Of a stretch of DNA of 64,000 nt, positions 9,149-18,213 are shown piece after piece. How positions within the stretch are numbered: position 1 is the stretch's first letter; every line of letters begins with the position of its first letter. Below the pieces are notes generated by a model. The model saw nothing but the letters and a program-made list of their open reading frames with translations. It made no database searches and was not told the origin of the DNA. The position numbers and the translations under genes are program-made. Source of the stretch: Mogibacterium sp. (GTDB lineage Bacteria; Bacillota; Clostridia; Peptostreptococcales; Anaerovoracaceae); contig JAFQZQ010000002.1 of the NCBI GenBank assembly GCA_017405845.1, positions 62,001 to 126,000 of the forward strand, given 5' to 3'.

Positions 9149-11572
9149 ATGAACAAATACGAAAAAGACAACATCGAAAGACTGAGACCTTATCTCGCAG
9201 AATGCACGGTGCTTCTAAAGAAGAACGGCGCGTTCCCGCTTGATGGCCCATGCGCCATCGCAGCCGCCGGAAGCGGCGTCAGAGATACCGTAAAGGGCGG
9301 TACCGGATCCGGAGAGGTGAACTCCAGATATTTCGTTAATATAGAACAGGGCCTGAAGGATGCGGGATTCACGATCACCAATCCTTTCTGGCCGGACATA
9401 TATAACGCTTTTAAAGAGAAGGCACATAAGGACTTCGTAACGGGCATAAAAAAGAAGGCGCGTAAGGAAAAGACGAATATCCTTACGGCATCCTTCGGCG
9501 CTGTCATGCTGCAGCCTGAGTACATTATACCACTTGATTATTCAGCCTCTGCGGCGATCTATGTAGTATCGCGGATATCCGGAGAGGGCAATGACAGACT
9601 GCCTGAAAAAGGCGATTTTAAGCTCACTGACAGCGAGGTCAGAGACATACTCGCCCTCGATGGGGCATATGACAGATTCATGCTTGTCATCAATGCAGGC
9701 GGACCGGTAGACCTCAGCCCGGTCATGGGCGTCGGAAACATACTTGTGCTCTCGCAGCTCGGAGTCGAAACAGGAGCTGCTCTGGCAGACATCCTTTTAG
9801 GCAAGGCATACCCATCGGGCAAGCTGGCTACCACCTGGGCAGCTTCAGAAGACCACTGCACTGCCGGTGACTTCGGAGAAAGAGATGACACCAGATACAG
9901 AGAAGGCATCTACGTAGGATACAGATTTTTTGATACCTTCGGGCTCGATACGCTGTTCCCGTTTGGCTATGGACTCGGATACACTGACTTCACGGTCGGG
10001 AAGGCTGCGGTGAAGGTTAACGGACCTGAAGTGGAGGTCTCGGCAAGGATAACCAACAAGGGAAACTTCAAGGGCAAGGAAACCCTGCAGGTATATGTCT
10101 CGTGCCCTCAGGGCAGGCTCGACAGGGAGGAGAAAAGCCTTACCGGCTTTGCAAAAACAGCTGAGCTGGAGCCAAAGAAGAGCCAGACTGTAAAGGTGAA
10201 ATTTGATATACGCGATCTGGCAGGTTTTGATACAAAGAGCGCGTCATACATACTCGAGAAAGGCGAATACATTGTGCTCGCCGGTCCTGACAGCGCCAAT
10301 GTAAGGCCCGCAGCATTGCTGACGCTCGATGAGGACTTTACTGCATTCAAAGCTGAAAGGCTGTTTGACGGTGCAGACTTCAGCGACCTCAAGGGATTCG
10401 CATCTAAAGATTATGAGACTGACAAGCTTCCGGTCTATAAGCTTGATTTATCCGGCTGCGATACGGAAGGGCTCAGAGACAGGAACGGGAGCGAGATGGC
10501 AGCGCTTGTACCGGGCGTGCTGTCCGCAGAAGAGCTTGCATATATAAATGTGGGTGATTTCAAGGCAAAAGGACTGTCGATTGCCTCAGTAATAGGAGAG
10601 GCGTCTGTCAGCGTTGCAGGAGCTGCAGGAGAGTCCTGCAAAAGATTCCTTGAAAAGGGAGTCGGCAGCATCGTGATGGCTGACGGCCCTGCGGGAGTGC
10701 GCATTTCAAAGCGCTACTACGAAGACAAAAAGGGCAAGCATCCGATTGGCTCCACATTGCCTGCCACGATGCTCGACATGCTCCCTGGCCTGATACGCAG
10801 GCTGCTCGAGAGAGAGCCTAAGGCGAAAAAGGGAAGAGTCTTCAGAGAGCAGTACTGCACGGCAATACCGATCGCGACCGCGATAGCCCAGAGCTGGAAC
10901 ACGGACTTCGCCGAGCTGTGCGGTGACATAGTCGGAAGCGAGATGGACATTTTCGACATCGACCTGTGGCTTGCTCCGGCTATGAACATACACAGAAACG
11001 TACTTTGCGGACGAAACTTCGAGTACTTCTCGGAGGATCCGCTCATCAGCGGAAAGTTCGCTGCTGCGCTCACGAGGGGAGTTCAGAAGCACCCAGGCCG
11101 CGGCGTAACCATAAAGCATTATGCTGCCAACAATCAGGAGACCAACCGCTACGCCAGCAACAGCATCATCAGCGAAAGGGCGCTGCGCGAGATTTACCTT
11201 AAAGGCTTTGGCATATGCATCAGAGAGTCAGACCCAATGGCGGTCATGACTTCATACAATCTGCTCAACGGAGAACATACTTCGGAGAGCAGGGAGCTGG
11301 CAGAGGTGCTCTTCAGGGAATACGGCTTCGACGGACTCATCATGACCGACTGGGTAGTAGGCGGAGACATGCTTCTGATGAAGGGCTCAAAATACGGCAC
11401 ACCGGATGCCGCAAAGGTTGCCGCTGCAGGCTGCAGCCTCTTCATGCCGGGGTATAAAGGGGACTATGATCAGATCATTAAAGGCCTTAGCAAGGGTACG
11501 GTAAGCGTTCAGCAGCTGAGGGAGAATGCCGGACGCATAATGCATGTGCTGAACAAGCTCGGAAAAGAATAG
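9149..11572 (+). CDS. Glycoside hydrolase family 3 beta-glucosidase-like enzyme with swapped domain order
   Basis: This 807-residue protein has GH3 parts in the inverted order known from some ruminal and clostridial beta-glucosidases. The (alpha/beta)6 'C-terminal' domain comes first (about 20-275), then a fibronectin III-like domain (about 285-385), then the TIM-barrel 'N-terminal' catalytic domain (about 455-807). The nucleophile is D734 in GLIMTDWVVGG. The substrate motif KHYAANNQE and the segment CGRNFEYFSEDP are intact. No signal peptide is seen, so it should act in the cytoplasm on imported or phosphorylysis-derived oligosaccharides. It is followed 10 bases later by a beta-helix lipoprotein gene, possibly functionally linked. 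Confidence 0.9.
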   Translation: MNKYEKDNIERLRPYLAECTVLLKKNGAFPLDGPCAIAAAGSGVRDTVKGGTGSGEVNSRYFVNIEQGLKDAGFTITNPFWPDIYNAFKEKAHKDFVTGIKKKARKEKTNILTASFGAVMLQPEYIIPLDYSASAAIYVVSRISGEGNDRLPEKGDFKLTDSEVRDILALDGAYDRFMLVINAGGPVDLSPVMGVGNILVLSQLGVETGAALADILLGKAYPSGKLATTWAASEDHCTAGDFGERDDTRYREGIYVGYRFFDTFGLDTLFPFGYGLGYTDFTVGKAAVKVNGPEVEVSARITNKGNFKGKETLQVYVSCPQGRLDREEKSLTGFAKTAELEPKKSQTVKVKFDIRDLAGFDTKSASYILEKGEYIVLAGPDSANVRPAALLTLDEDFTAFKAERLFDGADFSDLKGFASKDYETDKLPVYKLDLSGCDTEGLRDRNGSEMAALVPGVLSAEELAYINVGDFKAKGLSIASVIGEASVSVAGAAGESCKRFLEKGVGSIVMADGPAGVRISKRYYEDKKGKHPIGSTLPATMLDMLPGLIRRLLEREPKAKKGRVFREQYCTAIPIATAIAQSWNTDFAELCGDIVGSEMDIFDIDLWLAPAMNIHRNVLCGRNFEYFSEDPLISGKFAAALTRGVQKHPGRGVTIKHYAANNQETNRYASNSIISERALREIYLKGFGICIRESDPMAVMTSYNLLNGEHTSESRELAEVLFREYGFDGLIMTDWVVGGDMLLMKGSKYGTPDAAKVAAAGCSLFMPGYKGDYDQIIKGLSKGTVSVQQLRENAGRIMHVLNKLGKE

Positions 11573-11582
11573 GGAAGGATCC

Positions 11583-13052
11583 ATGAAGAAGAAATGGATA
11601 GCTGTACTCGTAATGCTGATGCTTGCAATGGCCGGGAGCGTTCTGGCGGCATGTTCAAATGAAGAGCCCGCTGAAGAGCCCGCCGGCAGGGTCATACACG
11701 TTTCTGTGAAAGGTAATGACGAGACCGGTGACGGGAGCGCTGAGAATCCTTTTGCAACACCGGCATATGCTGCGGCTCAGGCTGAGCCAGGCACGGAAGT
11801 GATCGTTCATGAGGGCAAATACGGACAGTTTGAGTTGGATGGAGAGGCTTCGGGCACGGAATCGGAGCCCGTGGTCTTCAGAGCTGCTGAAGGAGAGAAG
11901 GCCGTAATAGAGTCAGCTCCGGGCAATGCGGAGGCAGATGAGAACAGCATTGGTATCCACCTTGTTAACGTTGAGAACATAACGATCGACGGATTTGAGG
12001 TGACCGGGGGCACTCACGGCATCTATTATGAAAGCCTTCCGGACAGGGGAGAAATGCCGCTCGGGAATATCACCATAAGCAACTGCAAGGTGCATGGAAT
12101 CCGCGGCACTCACGGCATATGCGTGTATGCGGAAAATGATCTGGCTCCTGTAAAGAACCTCACAATGGAAGGCTGCGAGGTATACGACTGTGAGTGCTTC
12201 GACAGCGAATCGACCGTATTCAACGGCAACGTAGACGGGTTTATTATCAGGGATAATGTGATTCACGATAATAACAATATCGGCATCGACATGATAGGCT
12301 TTGAAGGAACTGCCAGGCATGACGGAAGCGGCTTCGATAATCCTTATGATGCGGATTATGTAAGGAACGGTGAGTGCTCCGGCAACGTCGTTTACAACAT
12401 CAGCTCGGAGGGCAACGAGGCATACTTTGAAGATGGCGAGTACGATCTGTGCGCCGACGGCATATACGTTGACGGAGGCCAGGACATAAAGATACACGAC
12501 AACTTCATCTTCAACTGCGATATAGGTATGGAGATCGCCACTGAGCACAGCCCGGATGACAACGAGCTCTTCAAGGTAAGCGGTATAGAGGTATACGACA
12601 ATGTGATCGCCGGCTGCATGAATGGGTACGGAATGTGCTTCGGAGGCTATGATGCCGATCTCGGCTTTACCGAGAACTGCAGTTTTCATAACAACACTTT
12701 CGTTGATACCGATACGACCATAGGTGTCCAGAGGAGCAAAGACAATAAAATATATGACAATATTTGCGTCGGTGACAACACCGGGCTGGAGTTTAATCCG
12801 GACTGCAGGGAAGAGGACCTGGTGAATGAATTCGGAGAGAACATATGGTGTTTTGACTGCGAAGACAGCTTTGAGGATCGTTTTGATGCCGGTGACTATG
12901 ATCTCGGCAGGCTGATCGATTTGGATAAGCAGCAGTTGGTCCCGGACAGAGACGATGTGCTGGACGGTTTCAGATCACTCAAAGAGGGTAAGGGATCATC
13001 CTTCGTACCGGATGAAGAACACATAAAGATTTACGAGTCGCTGAAGGATTAG
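11583..13052 (+). CDS. Right-handed parallel beta-helix lipoprotein
   Basis: This 489-residue protein has a lipoprotein signal with LAAC, cysteine 24, followed by a Glu/Ala/Pro spacer. From about 40 it has DUF1565/pectate-lyase-like sequence and then repeated beta-helix rungs such as NITIDGFEV, NITISNCKV, GFIIRDNVI and DIKIHDNFI through to about 420. The family includes polysaccharide lyases and surface carbohydrate-active proteins, but I see no defined catalytic signature, so activity is not assigned. It is anchored outside the membrane. The gene follows the GH3 gene closely and ends 4 bases inside the end of the convergent azlD gene. Confidence 0.8.
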   Translation: MKKKWIAVLVMLMLAMAGSVLAACSNEEPAEEPAGRVIHVSVKGNDETGDGSAENPFATPAYAAAQAEPGTEVIVHEGKYGQFELDGEASGTESEPVVFRAAEGEKAVIESAPGNAEADENSIGIHLVNVENITIDGFEVTGGTHGIYYESLPDRGEMPLGNITISNCKVHGIRGTHGICVYAENDLAPVKNLTMEGCEVYDCECFDSESTVFNGNVDGFIIRDNVIHDNNNIGIDMIGFEGTARHDGSGFDNPYDADYVRNGECSGNVVYNISSEGNEAYFEDGEYDLCADGIYVDGGQDIKIHDNFIFNCDIGMEIATEHSPDDNELFKVSGIEVYDNVIAGCMNGYGMCFGGYDADLGFTENCSFHNNTFVDTDTTIGVQRSKDNKIYDNICVGDNTGLEFNPDCREEDLVNEFGENIWCFDCEDSFEDRFDAGDYDLGRLIDLDKQQLVPDRDDVLDGFRSLKEGKGSSFVPDEEHIKIYESLKD

Positions 13053-13354
13053 AGAAAGAACTCCAGAATGAGTACAGTAACGCAGCCGAGGACTGCGACG
13101 GTGAATAGCCCCTGACCGAACCATGCTGCCGCTATGCACACTATAAGCGCAGCCGCTCCGGCGAGAGGCGACTGTGTGGCCTCCACGATGGCAGGAAAGG
13201 TCATGACCGCGAGGGTCACATAAGGGACGTAATAAAGGAATGATTGGAAGAACCGGTTCTTGACCGGTTTTTTCATTACCAGCGATGCGGCTACACGCAT
13301 GAGCCATGTGGCGAAAGCCATCACCAGAATGTATAAGTAGACATTAATCTGCAT
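13049..13354 (-). CDS. azlD: AzlD-domain branched-chain amino acid exporter small subunit
   Basis: This 101-residue, four-helix hydrophobic protein matches AzlD/BrnE, the small partner of AzlC in export of branched-chain amino acids. The start at 13354 is chosen over an in-frame codon at 13405 because a perfect GGAGGTG ribosome site lies just upstream, giving MQINVYLY. The start codon sits 11 bases before the end of azlC, so the two are translationally coupled. Its stop overlaps the end of the beta-helix lipoprotein gene on the other strand by 4 bases. Confidence 0.9.
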   Translation of the reverse strand: MQINVYLYILVMAFATWLMRVAASLVMKKPVKNRFFQSFLYYVPYVTLAVMTFPAIVEATQSPLAGAAALIVCIAAAWFGQGLFTVAVLGCVTVLILEFFL

Positions 13355-14090
13355 CGACCGCACCTCCTTCAGAATCTTCGGTCTTACGCGGGAACAGTGC
13401 CGCAAAGACGGCTGAAATTATTACGGTGAGCAGGATCGTGCGGTTGCCCTGCGATAATGCGGATATACCCGGCATATGAACGGAAGCATATGAAAGCGCA
13501 AAGCTGACTGCGACAGCGCCGAGTACGGCTTTATCCTTGCGTGCAGGCGGAATAATGACTGCTATGAACATGCCGAAGAGAGCAACGCTGAGGGCGCTTA
13601 CGATGCGCGCCGGCAGTATGTTGCCCATGGATATGCCGAGTGCTGTGCCTACGGCCCACATCGGAACGGCGGCGATCAGAGCGCCGAAAGTGTAGTAAGG
13701 GGTCGGGACGCCCGGCCTCGCGATGGTGATGCCGAAAATCTCGTCCGTGATACATGATCCTACGAGGAGGCGGGTGCGGAGAGGGGTGCCCTCAGGCATC
13801 CTCTGATTTAAGGCGAAGCCCATCAGGATGTAGCGGGCGTTTATGATGAACATAAGGATCATCAGCTCGGCAAGCGTTGTATTTGTTGCATACAGGGCAA
13901 AGCCCATGTACTGGCCGGCAGAAGCGTAGGTAATGAGACTCGCGAAGAAGCCCTGCAGAGCGCTGAAGCCGTAGTCGCGGGCTGCGATACCCAAAGAAAA
14001 AGCAACGGCAAAATATCCGAGTCCGATCGGAATGCCGTTCCTGTATCCTTCCATAAATATCCTGCGGTTGCTGCCGCTCTCGTTAAGCAT
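13344..14090 (-). CDS. azlC: AzlC-family branched-chain amino acid exporter large subunit
   Basis: This 248-residue membrane protein has the AzlC/YgaZ/BrnF pattern: the early motif GIPIGLGYFAVAFSLGI, about 7-8 helices, and a central CITDE segment. Together with AzlD it forms a two-component amino acid exporter. TTG at 14093 lies next to ATG at 14090; the ATG is preferred because AAAGGGG is well placed upstream. It overlaps azlD by 11 bases. Confidence 0.92.
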   Translation of the reverse strand: MLNESGSNRRIFMEGYRNGIPIGLGYFAVAFSLGIAARDYGFSALQGFFASLITYASAGQYMGFALYATNTTLAELMILMFIINARYILMGFALNQRMPEGTPLRTRLLVGSCITDEIFGITIARPGVPTPYYTFGALIAAVPMWAVGTALGISMGNILPARIVSALSVALFGMFIAVIIPPARKDKAVLGAVAVSFALSYASVHMPGISALSQGNRTILLTVIISAVFAALFPRKTEDSEGGAVDAD

Positions 14091-14150
14091 CAATACCCCT
14101 TTGCTTTAAAATGTTCTTACTGCCGTATACTTTACCACATTACACGGCTT

Positions 14151-14190
14151 CTGTGCTAAAATAACTGTGTATGAGATTTAGCACAGGAGG
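14151..14190 (+). promoter_or_regulatory. Perfect 10-bp inverted repeat abutting the ribosome site of the MFS gene
   Basis: CTGTGCTAAA at 14151-14160 and TTTAGCACAG at 14177-14186 are perfect inverted repeats 16 bases apart. The right arm overlaps the first two bases of the AGGAGG ribosome site (14185-14190). It could be an operator, or an RNA hairpin that limits translation of the gene at 14197. The arms resemble CIRCE half-sites in reversed order, so this is not an HrcA site. Confidence 0.6.
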
Positions 14191-14196
14191 AAATTA

Positions 14197-15444
14197 ATGA
14201 ACAGTAAAAGATGGCTGTATTTGGGAATGGGCACACTGACGCTGCTCTTTTTAGGACTTATTTATGCATGGTCGATATTCAGAACACCTTTCGGAGAGAT
14301 GTTTCCTGACTGGAGCATATCGCAGCTGTCCATGACATTCACCATTTCAATGATATTCTTCTGCCTCGGCGGATTCGCAGGCGGAATTATGAGTAAAAGA
14401 TTCAGTATAAGGACAAGGATGCTCATATCCGCAGTCCTGCTTCTTATAGGATTCTTCGCAGTCTCGATGGTAAAACCGGAATCACCGGGATCCAGCCTTA
14501 CCATGCTCTATATTTTCTACGGAGTGTTCGGAGGCGGCGGAGTCGGTTTTGCGTATAACGGCATCATCGGAACTCTCAACAAGTGGTTCCCTGACAAGAT
14601 CGGTCTTGCTTCGGGCATCATGCTGATGGGATTCGGACTGGGCGGACTCGTGCTCGGATCGATCGTAAATTCCATGATCGGCTCTATGGGCCTTCTGCCG
14701 GTATTCAAGATTCTCGGTATAGCAATCTGTGTAGTCTGCGTGCTTGCAGCTTTCATAGTTAAGGCGCCGGACAGTGACGAATCAGCTGAGCTCGCTGCAC
14801 TTGCGGCATCTGTCAAGGCAAGCAGCGGAGGCTCTGCAAAGGAAGCGGCACCGGTTAAGAATTACAGCGCGGGCGAGATGCTCAGATCTCCGAAGTTCTG
14901 GTTCTTCACATTCTGGGTGATACTGCTGAACTCCGCGGGACTGCTCGTTATCAACAGCGCCGCAAATATCTCCGTTGCATACGGCGGAGCGGCCATACTC
15001 GGCATGATCGTATCGCTCTTTAACGGAGCCGGACGTATCATCGCCGGCAACAACTTCGACAGACGCGGACGCATGGTTTCGACTCTCGTCAATAACGCAT
15101 TCATGCTTGCAGCCGGCATACTGCTGGCTCTCGGCGGAATGACAAACGCATATATCTTCATTCTTTGCGGACTCGTGTTTGTGGGACTCGCCTACGGAGG
15201 CTGCCCGACCATCACATCGGCATATATTAACAAAGCTTTCGGACCGGCTAACTTCCCGACGAATTTCAGTATTGCAAACTTCAGCCTTATACCGGCAGCG
15301 ACGATAGGACCTATGATATCATCGGCATTGCTCGAATCTGCAGGAGGCAACTACAATACTAATTTCTATGCAATAATAGCTTTTTCAGCCGCTTCGGCTG
15401 TGTTCTGGGTACTGCTTAATAAGGCGAGCGGAGATGAGAAGTAG
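14197..15444 (+). CDS. OFA-family (oxalate/formate antiporter-like) MFS transporter
   Basis: This 415-residue protein has 12 predicted membrane helices and a central loop rich in Ala/Ser/Gly/Lys (about 195-225). Segments typical of the OFA branch of the major facilitator superfamily include LIYAWSIFRTPF near the start, GVGFAYNGIIGTLNKWFPDK after helix 4, and GRIIAGNNFDRRGR in the second half. The founder OxlT exchanges oxalate for formate, but most clostridial members have unknown carboxylate substrates. The next gene, an FAD oxidoreductase, starts 12 bases downstream, and threonine-synthase-like and PLP genes follow. Control by the inverted repeat at its ribosome site is likely. Confidence 0.88.
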   Translation: MNSKRWLYLGMGTLTLLFLGLIYAWSIFRTPFGEMFPDWSISQLSMTFTISMIFFCLGGFAGGIMSKRFSIRTRMLISAVLLLIGFFAVSMVKPESPGSSLTMLYIFYGVFGGGGVGFAYNGIIGTLNKWFPDKIGLASGIMLMGFGLGGLVLGSIVNSMIGSMGLLPVFKILGIAICVVCVLAAFIVKAPDSDESAELAALAASVKASSGGSAKEAAPVKNYSAGEMLRSPKFWFFTFWVILLNSAGLLVINSAANISVAYGGAAILGMIVSLFNGAGRIIAGNNFDRRGRMVSTLVNNAFMLAAGILLALGGMTNAYIFILCGLVFVGLAYGGCPTITSAYINKAFGPANFPTNFSIANFSLIPAATIGPMISSALLESAGGNYNTNFYAIIAFSAASAVFWVLLNKASGDEK

Positions 15445-15456
15445 AGAGGAATAGAG

Positions 15457-16830
15457 ATGGATTATGATGTAATTATTATCGGAGCAGGTCCCGGCGGAAT
15501 ATTCGCTGCGTACGAGCTCACAAAGGGGAACAAAGATCTTAAGGTTGCTGTGCTTGAGGCGGGCAAGAAACTCGAAGAGAGAAAGTGCCCGATAGACGGA
15601 GTTAAGATAAAGTCATGCATCAACTGCCCGAGCTGCTCGATCATGAGCGGTTTCGGCGGGGCAGGCGCGTTCTCGGACGGCAAATACAACATCACGAATG
15701 ACTTCGGAGGCACTCTCCATGAGTACATCGGCAAGGACAAGGCCATCAAGCTGATGAGATACGTTGACGAGATCAACATGTCGCACGGCGGAGAGGGAAC
15801 CAAGCTGTACTCGACGGCAAACACCTCGATCAAGAAGCTCTGCATGCAGAATAAACTGCTGCTGCTCGATGCTTCTGTAAGACACCTCGGCACTGACAAA
15901 AACTACGTAGTATTAGGCAATCTGTATGATGAGCTCAAAGATAAGGTGGACTTCAGATTCAGGACTCCTGTAGAGCACATCGAGATAATTGACGGCGGAT
16001 TCAAGGTTATCACCGCTGACAGCAGCTTTACCTGCAAAAAGTGCATCGCGTCAGTAGGCAGAAGCGGCAGCAAATGGATAGAAAAAGTCTGCGAAGAGCT
16101 TGAAATACCGACTGAGTCCAATAGGGTAGACCTCGGAGTCAGAGTGGAGCTTCCTGCGGAGCTGTTCTCGCACCTGACTGACGAGCTGTATGAGAGCAAA
16201 ATCGTATACAGGACAGAAAAGTTCGAAGACAAGGTCAGAACTTTCTGCATGAATCCGCGCGGCAGCGTTGTAAACGAGAACACCAACGGCATTGTGACCG
16301 TAAATGGCCACAGCTTCGAAGATCCTGAAAAGCAGACCGACAAGACAAACTTCGCGCTGCTGGTATCCAAGCACTTCTCGGAGCCGTTCAAGGACAGTAA
16401 CGGCTATGGCGAGAGCATCGCAAGGCTATCTAACATGCTCGGAGGAGGCGTCATCGTCCAGAGATTCGGCGACCTCATCCGCGGCAGACGTACCAACCAT
16501 AAGAGACTCGAGGCCAGCTTCGTGACTCCGACTCTTAAGGCAGAGCCGGGAGATCTCAGTCTTGTTCTGCCAAAGAGGATACTTGACGGCATCATAGAAA
16601 TGATATACGCGCTCGACAAAATAGCGCCGGGCACCGCGAATGACGACACCCTCCTGTACGGAGTAGAGGTCAAGTTCTACAACATGGAAGTAAAACTGAG
16701 CGATCATCTGGAGACTAAGCACGCCGGTCTCTACATGATCGGAGATGGAAGCGGCGTGACACATTCACTTTCACACGCATCTGCAAGCGGTGTGTTTGTG
16801 GCAAGGGATATTTTGGGACAGATACAGTAA
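15457..16830 (+). CDS. NAD(P)/FAD-dependent oxidoreductase with N-terminal cysteine cluster
   Basis: This 457-residue flavoprotein begins with the FAD-binding GAGPGG motif (residues 9-14) and ends with the typical second FAD motif near GLYMIGDGSGVTHSLSHAS. It matches the COG2509 type of uncharacterised FAD dehydrogenases. Four cysteines at 44, 54, 57 and 60 precede the GFGGAGAFSDGK loop; they might bind a metal or Fe-S centre, which I infer only from spacing. Cytoplasmic. It lies 12 bases after the OFA transporter and 21 bases before the threonine-synthase-like gene, suggesting an operon. Substrate unknown. Confidence 0.82.
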   Translation: MDYDVIIIGAGPGGIFAAYELTKGNKDLKVAVLEAGKKLEERKCPIDGVKIKSCINCPSCSIMSGFGGAGAFSDGKYNITNDFGGTLHEYIGKDKAIKLMRYVDEINMSHGGEGTKLYSTANTSIKKLCMQNKLLLLDASVRHLGTDKNYVVLGNLYDELKDKVDFRFRTPVEHIEIIDGGFKVITADSSFTCKKCIASVGRSGSKWIEKVCEELEIPTESNRVDLGVRVELPAELFSHLTDELYESKIVYRTEKFEDKVRTFCMNPRGSVVNENTNGIVTVNGHSFEDPEKQTDKTNFALLVSKHFSEPFKDSNGYGESIARLSNMLGGGVIVQRFGDLIRGRRTNHKRLEASFVTPTLKAEPGDLSLVLPKRILDGIIEMIYALDKIAPGTANDDTLLYGVEVKFYNMEVKLSDHLETKHAGLYMIGDGSGVTHSLSHASASGVFVARDILGQIQ

Positions 16831-16851
16831 CGTGAAAGGAGCTGAGCACCC

Positions 16852-18084
16852 ATGAAAAACGTAAAGTGTCTTAAATGCATCAAGTGCGGAAGGGAGTATG
16901 AGGCACTGCCGGACGCAACGACATGTGAATGCGGGGGTATTCTTGATGTCGTCTACGATTACGACTACATTAGAGAGAATTTTACACCGGACGACATATC
17001 ATCGAGTGACAACTATACTATGTGGCGTTACCGCCCGTTCCTTCCTGTAGAGGAAGATACAGTGCAGCCGCCGCTTAGAGTAGGCTGGTCACCGCTCTAT
17101 GAGGTGCCGCGTGTTGCTGACAAGCTTGGAATCGGAAGATTCTGGCTCAAGGATGATGGCCTCAATCCTACAGCATCGCTTAAGGACAGAGCCAGCTCGA
17201 TGGGAGTAGCCAAGGCCATTGAAGCGGGTTACGATACGATCGCCTGCTCTTCAACCGGTAATGCTGCAAGCTCGCTGGCCGGCAATGCTGCTGCAGCCGG
17301 ACTGAAAACGTACATCTTTGTACCTGAAAGGGCTCCAATCGGTAAAGTTGCTCAGCTGAAGATTTTCGGAGCCAATGTCATCTCGGTAAAGGGCAATTAC
17401 GAGGAGACATTCGAGCTTTCAAAGGCGGCAATCGATGAATATGGATGGTACAACAGAAATGCTGCCATCAACTGCTACCTGATGGAAGGAAAGAAGACAG
17501 TAGCTCTTGAGATAGCCGAACAGCTAGGATGGAAGGTCCCGGATTACGTAGCTCTCTCGACAGGAGACGGCTGCACAATAGCTGGAGTCTGGAAGGGCTT
17601 CAAGGATCTGTACAGCGCGGGATTCACCGACAAACTGCCTAAGCTGATATCGGTGCAGTCTGTAAACACATGCCCAATCAATATCGCAGCGCGCACAGGT
17701 GAGCCGTGGCAGCCTATGGAGGAAAATACGATAGCGGATTCGATCTCTGTAGGTGTACCTAGAAACCCGGATAAGGCCATCAACGCAATAGTGGAATCAG
17801 GCGGCATTCCTGTTGAAGTGACTGATGATGAGATACTTGAGGCCATGAGAGAGACGGGCAGAGAGTGCGGAGTGTTCGGAGAACCTGCGGGAGTAACAGG
17901 ATATGCCGGACTCAAGAAGCTCTGTGCTGAAGGAAAGATACCTGCGGATGCGACCGTAGCTGTTATTATTTCAGGCAACGGACTCAAGGATACGGCCAAC
18001 GGCATCAAGGCTGCAGGCGAGCCTGTAAAACTTGAACCGGATATTGCAAAATTCCGCGAGTACTATGAAGAACTGAACAAATAA
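16852..18084 (+). CDS. Threonine synthase-like PLP enzyme with zinc-ribbon N-terminus
   Basis: This 410-residue fold-type II PLP enzyme has an N-terminal rubredoxin-like cysteine set (C6, C9, C12, C25, C27), as in many archaeal-type threonine synthases. The PLP lysine is K111 in NPTASLKDRAS. The phosphate-binding loop is SSTGNAASS, and a C-terminal glycine-rich SGNGLKD loop follows. The family converts O-phosphohomoserine to threonine, but close homologues beta-eliminate or exchange beta-substituents of amino acids. No hom or thrB gene is nearby, so the name is provisional. It is the last gene of the unit beginning at 14197. Confidence 0.78.
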   Translation: MKNVKCLKCIKCGREYEALPDATTCECGGILDVVYDYDYIRENFTPDDISSSDNYTMWRYRPFLPVEEDTVQPPLRVGWSPLYEVPRVADKLGIGRFWLKDDGLNPTASLKDRASSMGVAKAIEAGYDTIACSSTGNAASSLAGNAAAAGLKTYIFVPERAPIGKVAQLKIFGANVISVKGNYEETFELSKAAIDEYGWYNRNAAINCYLMEGKKTVALEIAEQLGWKVPDYVALSTGDGCTIAGVWKGFKDLYSAGFTDKLPKLISVQSVNTCPINIAARTGEPWQPMEENTIADSISVGVPRNPDKAINAIVESGGIPVEVTDDEILEAMRETGRECGVFGEPAGVTGYAGLKKLCAEGKIPADATVAVIISGNGLKDTANGIKAAGEPVKLEPDIAKFREYYEELNK

Positions 18085-18213
18085 AAAAGATATCTCAGGA
18101 TCAATATAATTATTGACTTATAAAAAATTTTTTGGCATCATAAAAATATACGAGATAACTATTTCCAATTTCAGATAAATATATTCAACAGCATATTTTT
18201 ACGGAGGTATGAA

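Noticed and set aside
14151..14186. CIRCE/HrcA operator before the OFA transporter
   Set aside because: The arms contain GTGCTAA and TTAGCAC but in the reverse order and with a 16-base spacer, so it does not match CIRCE.
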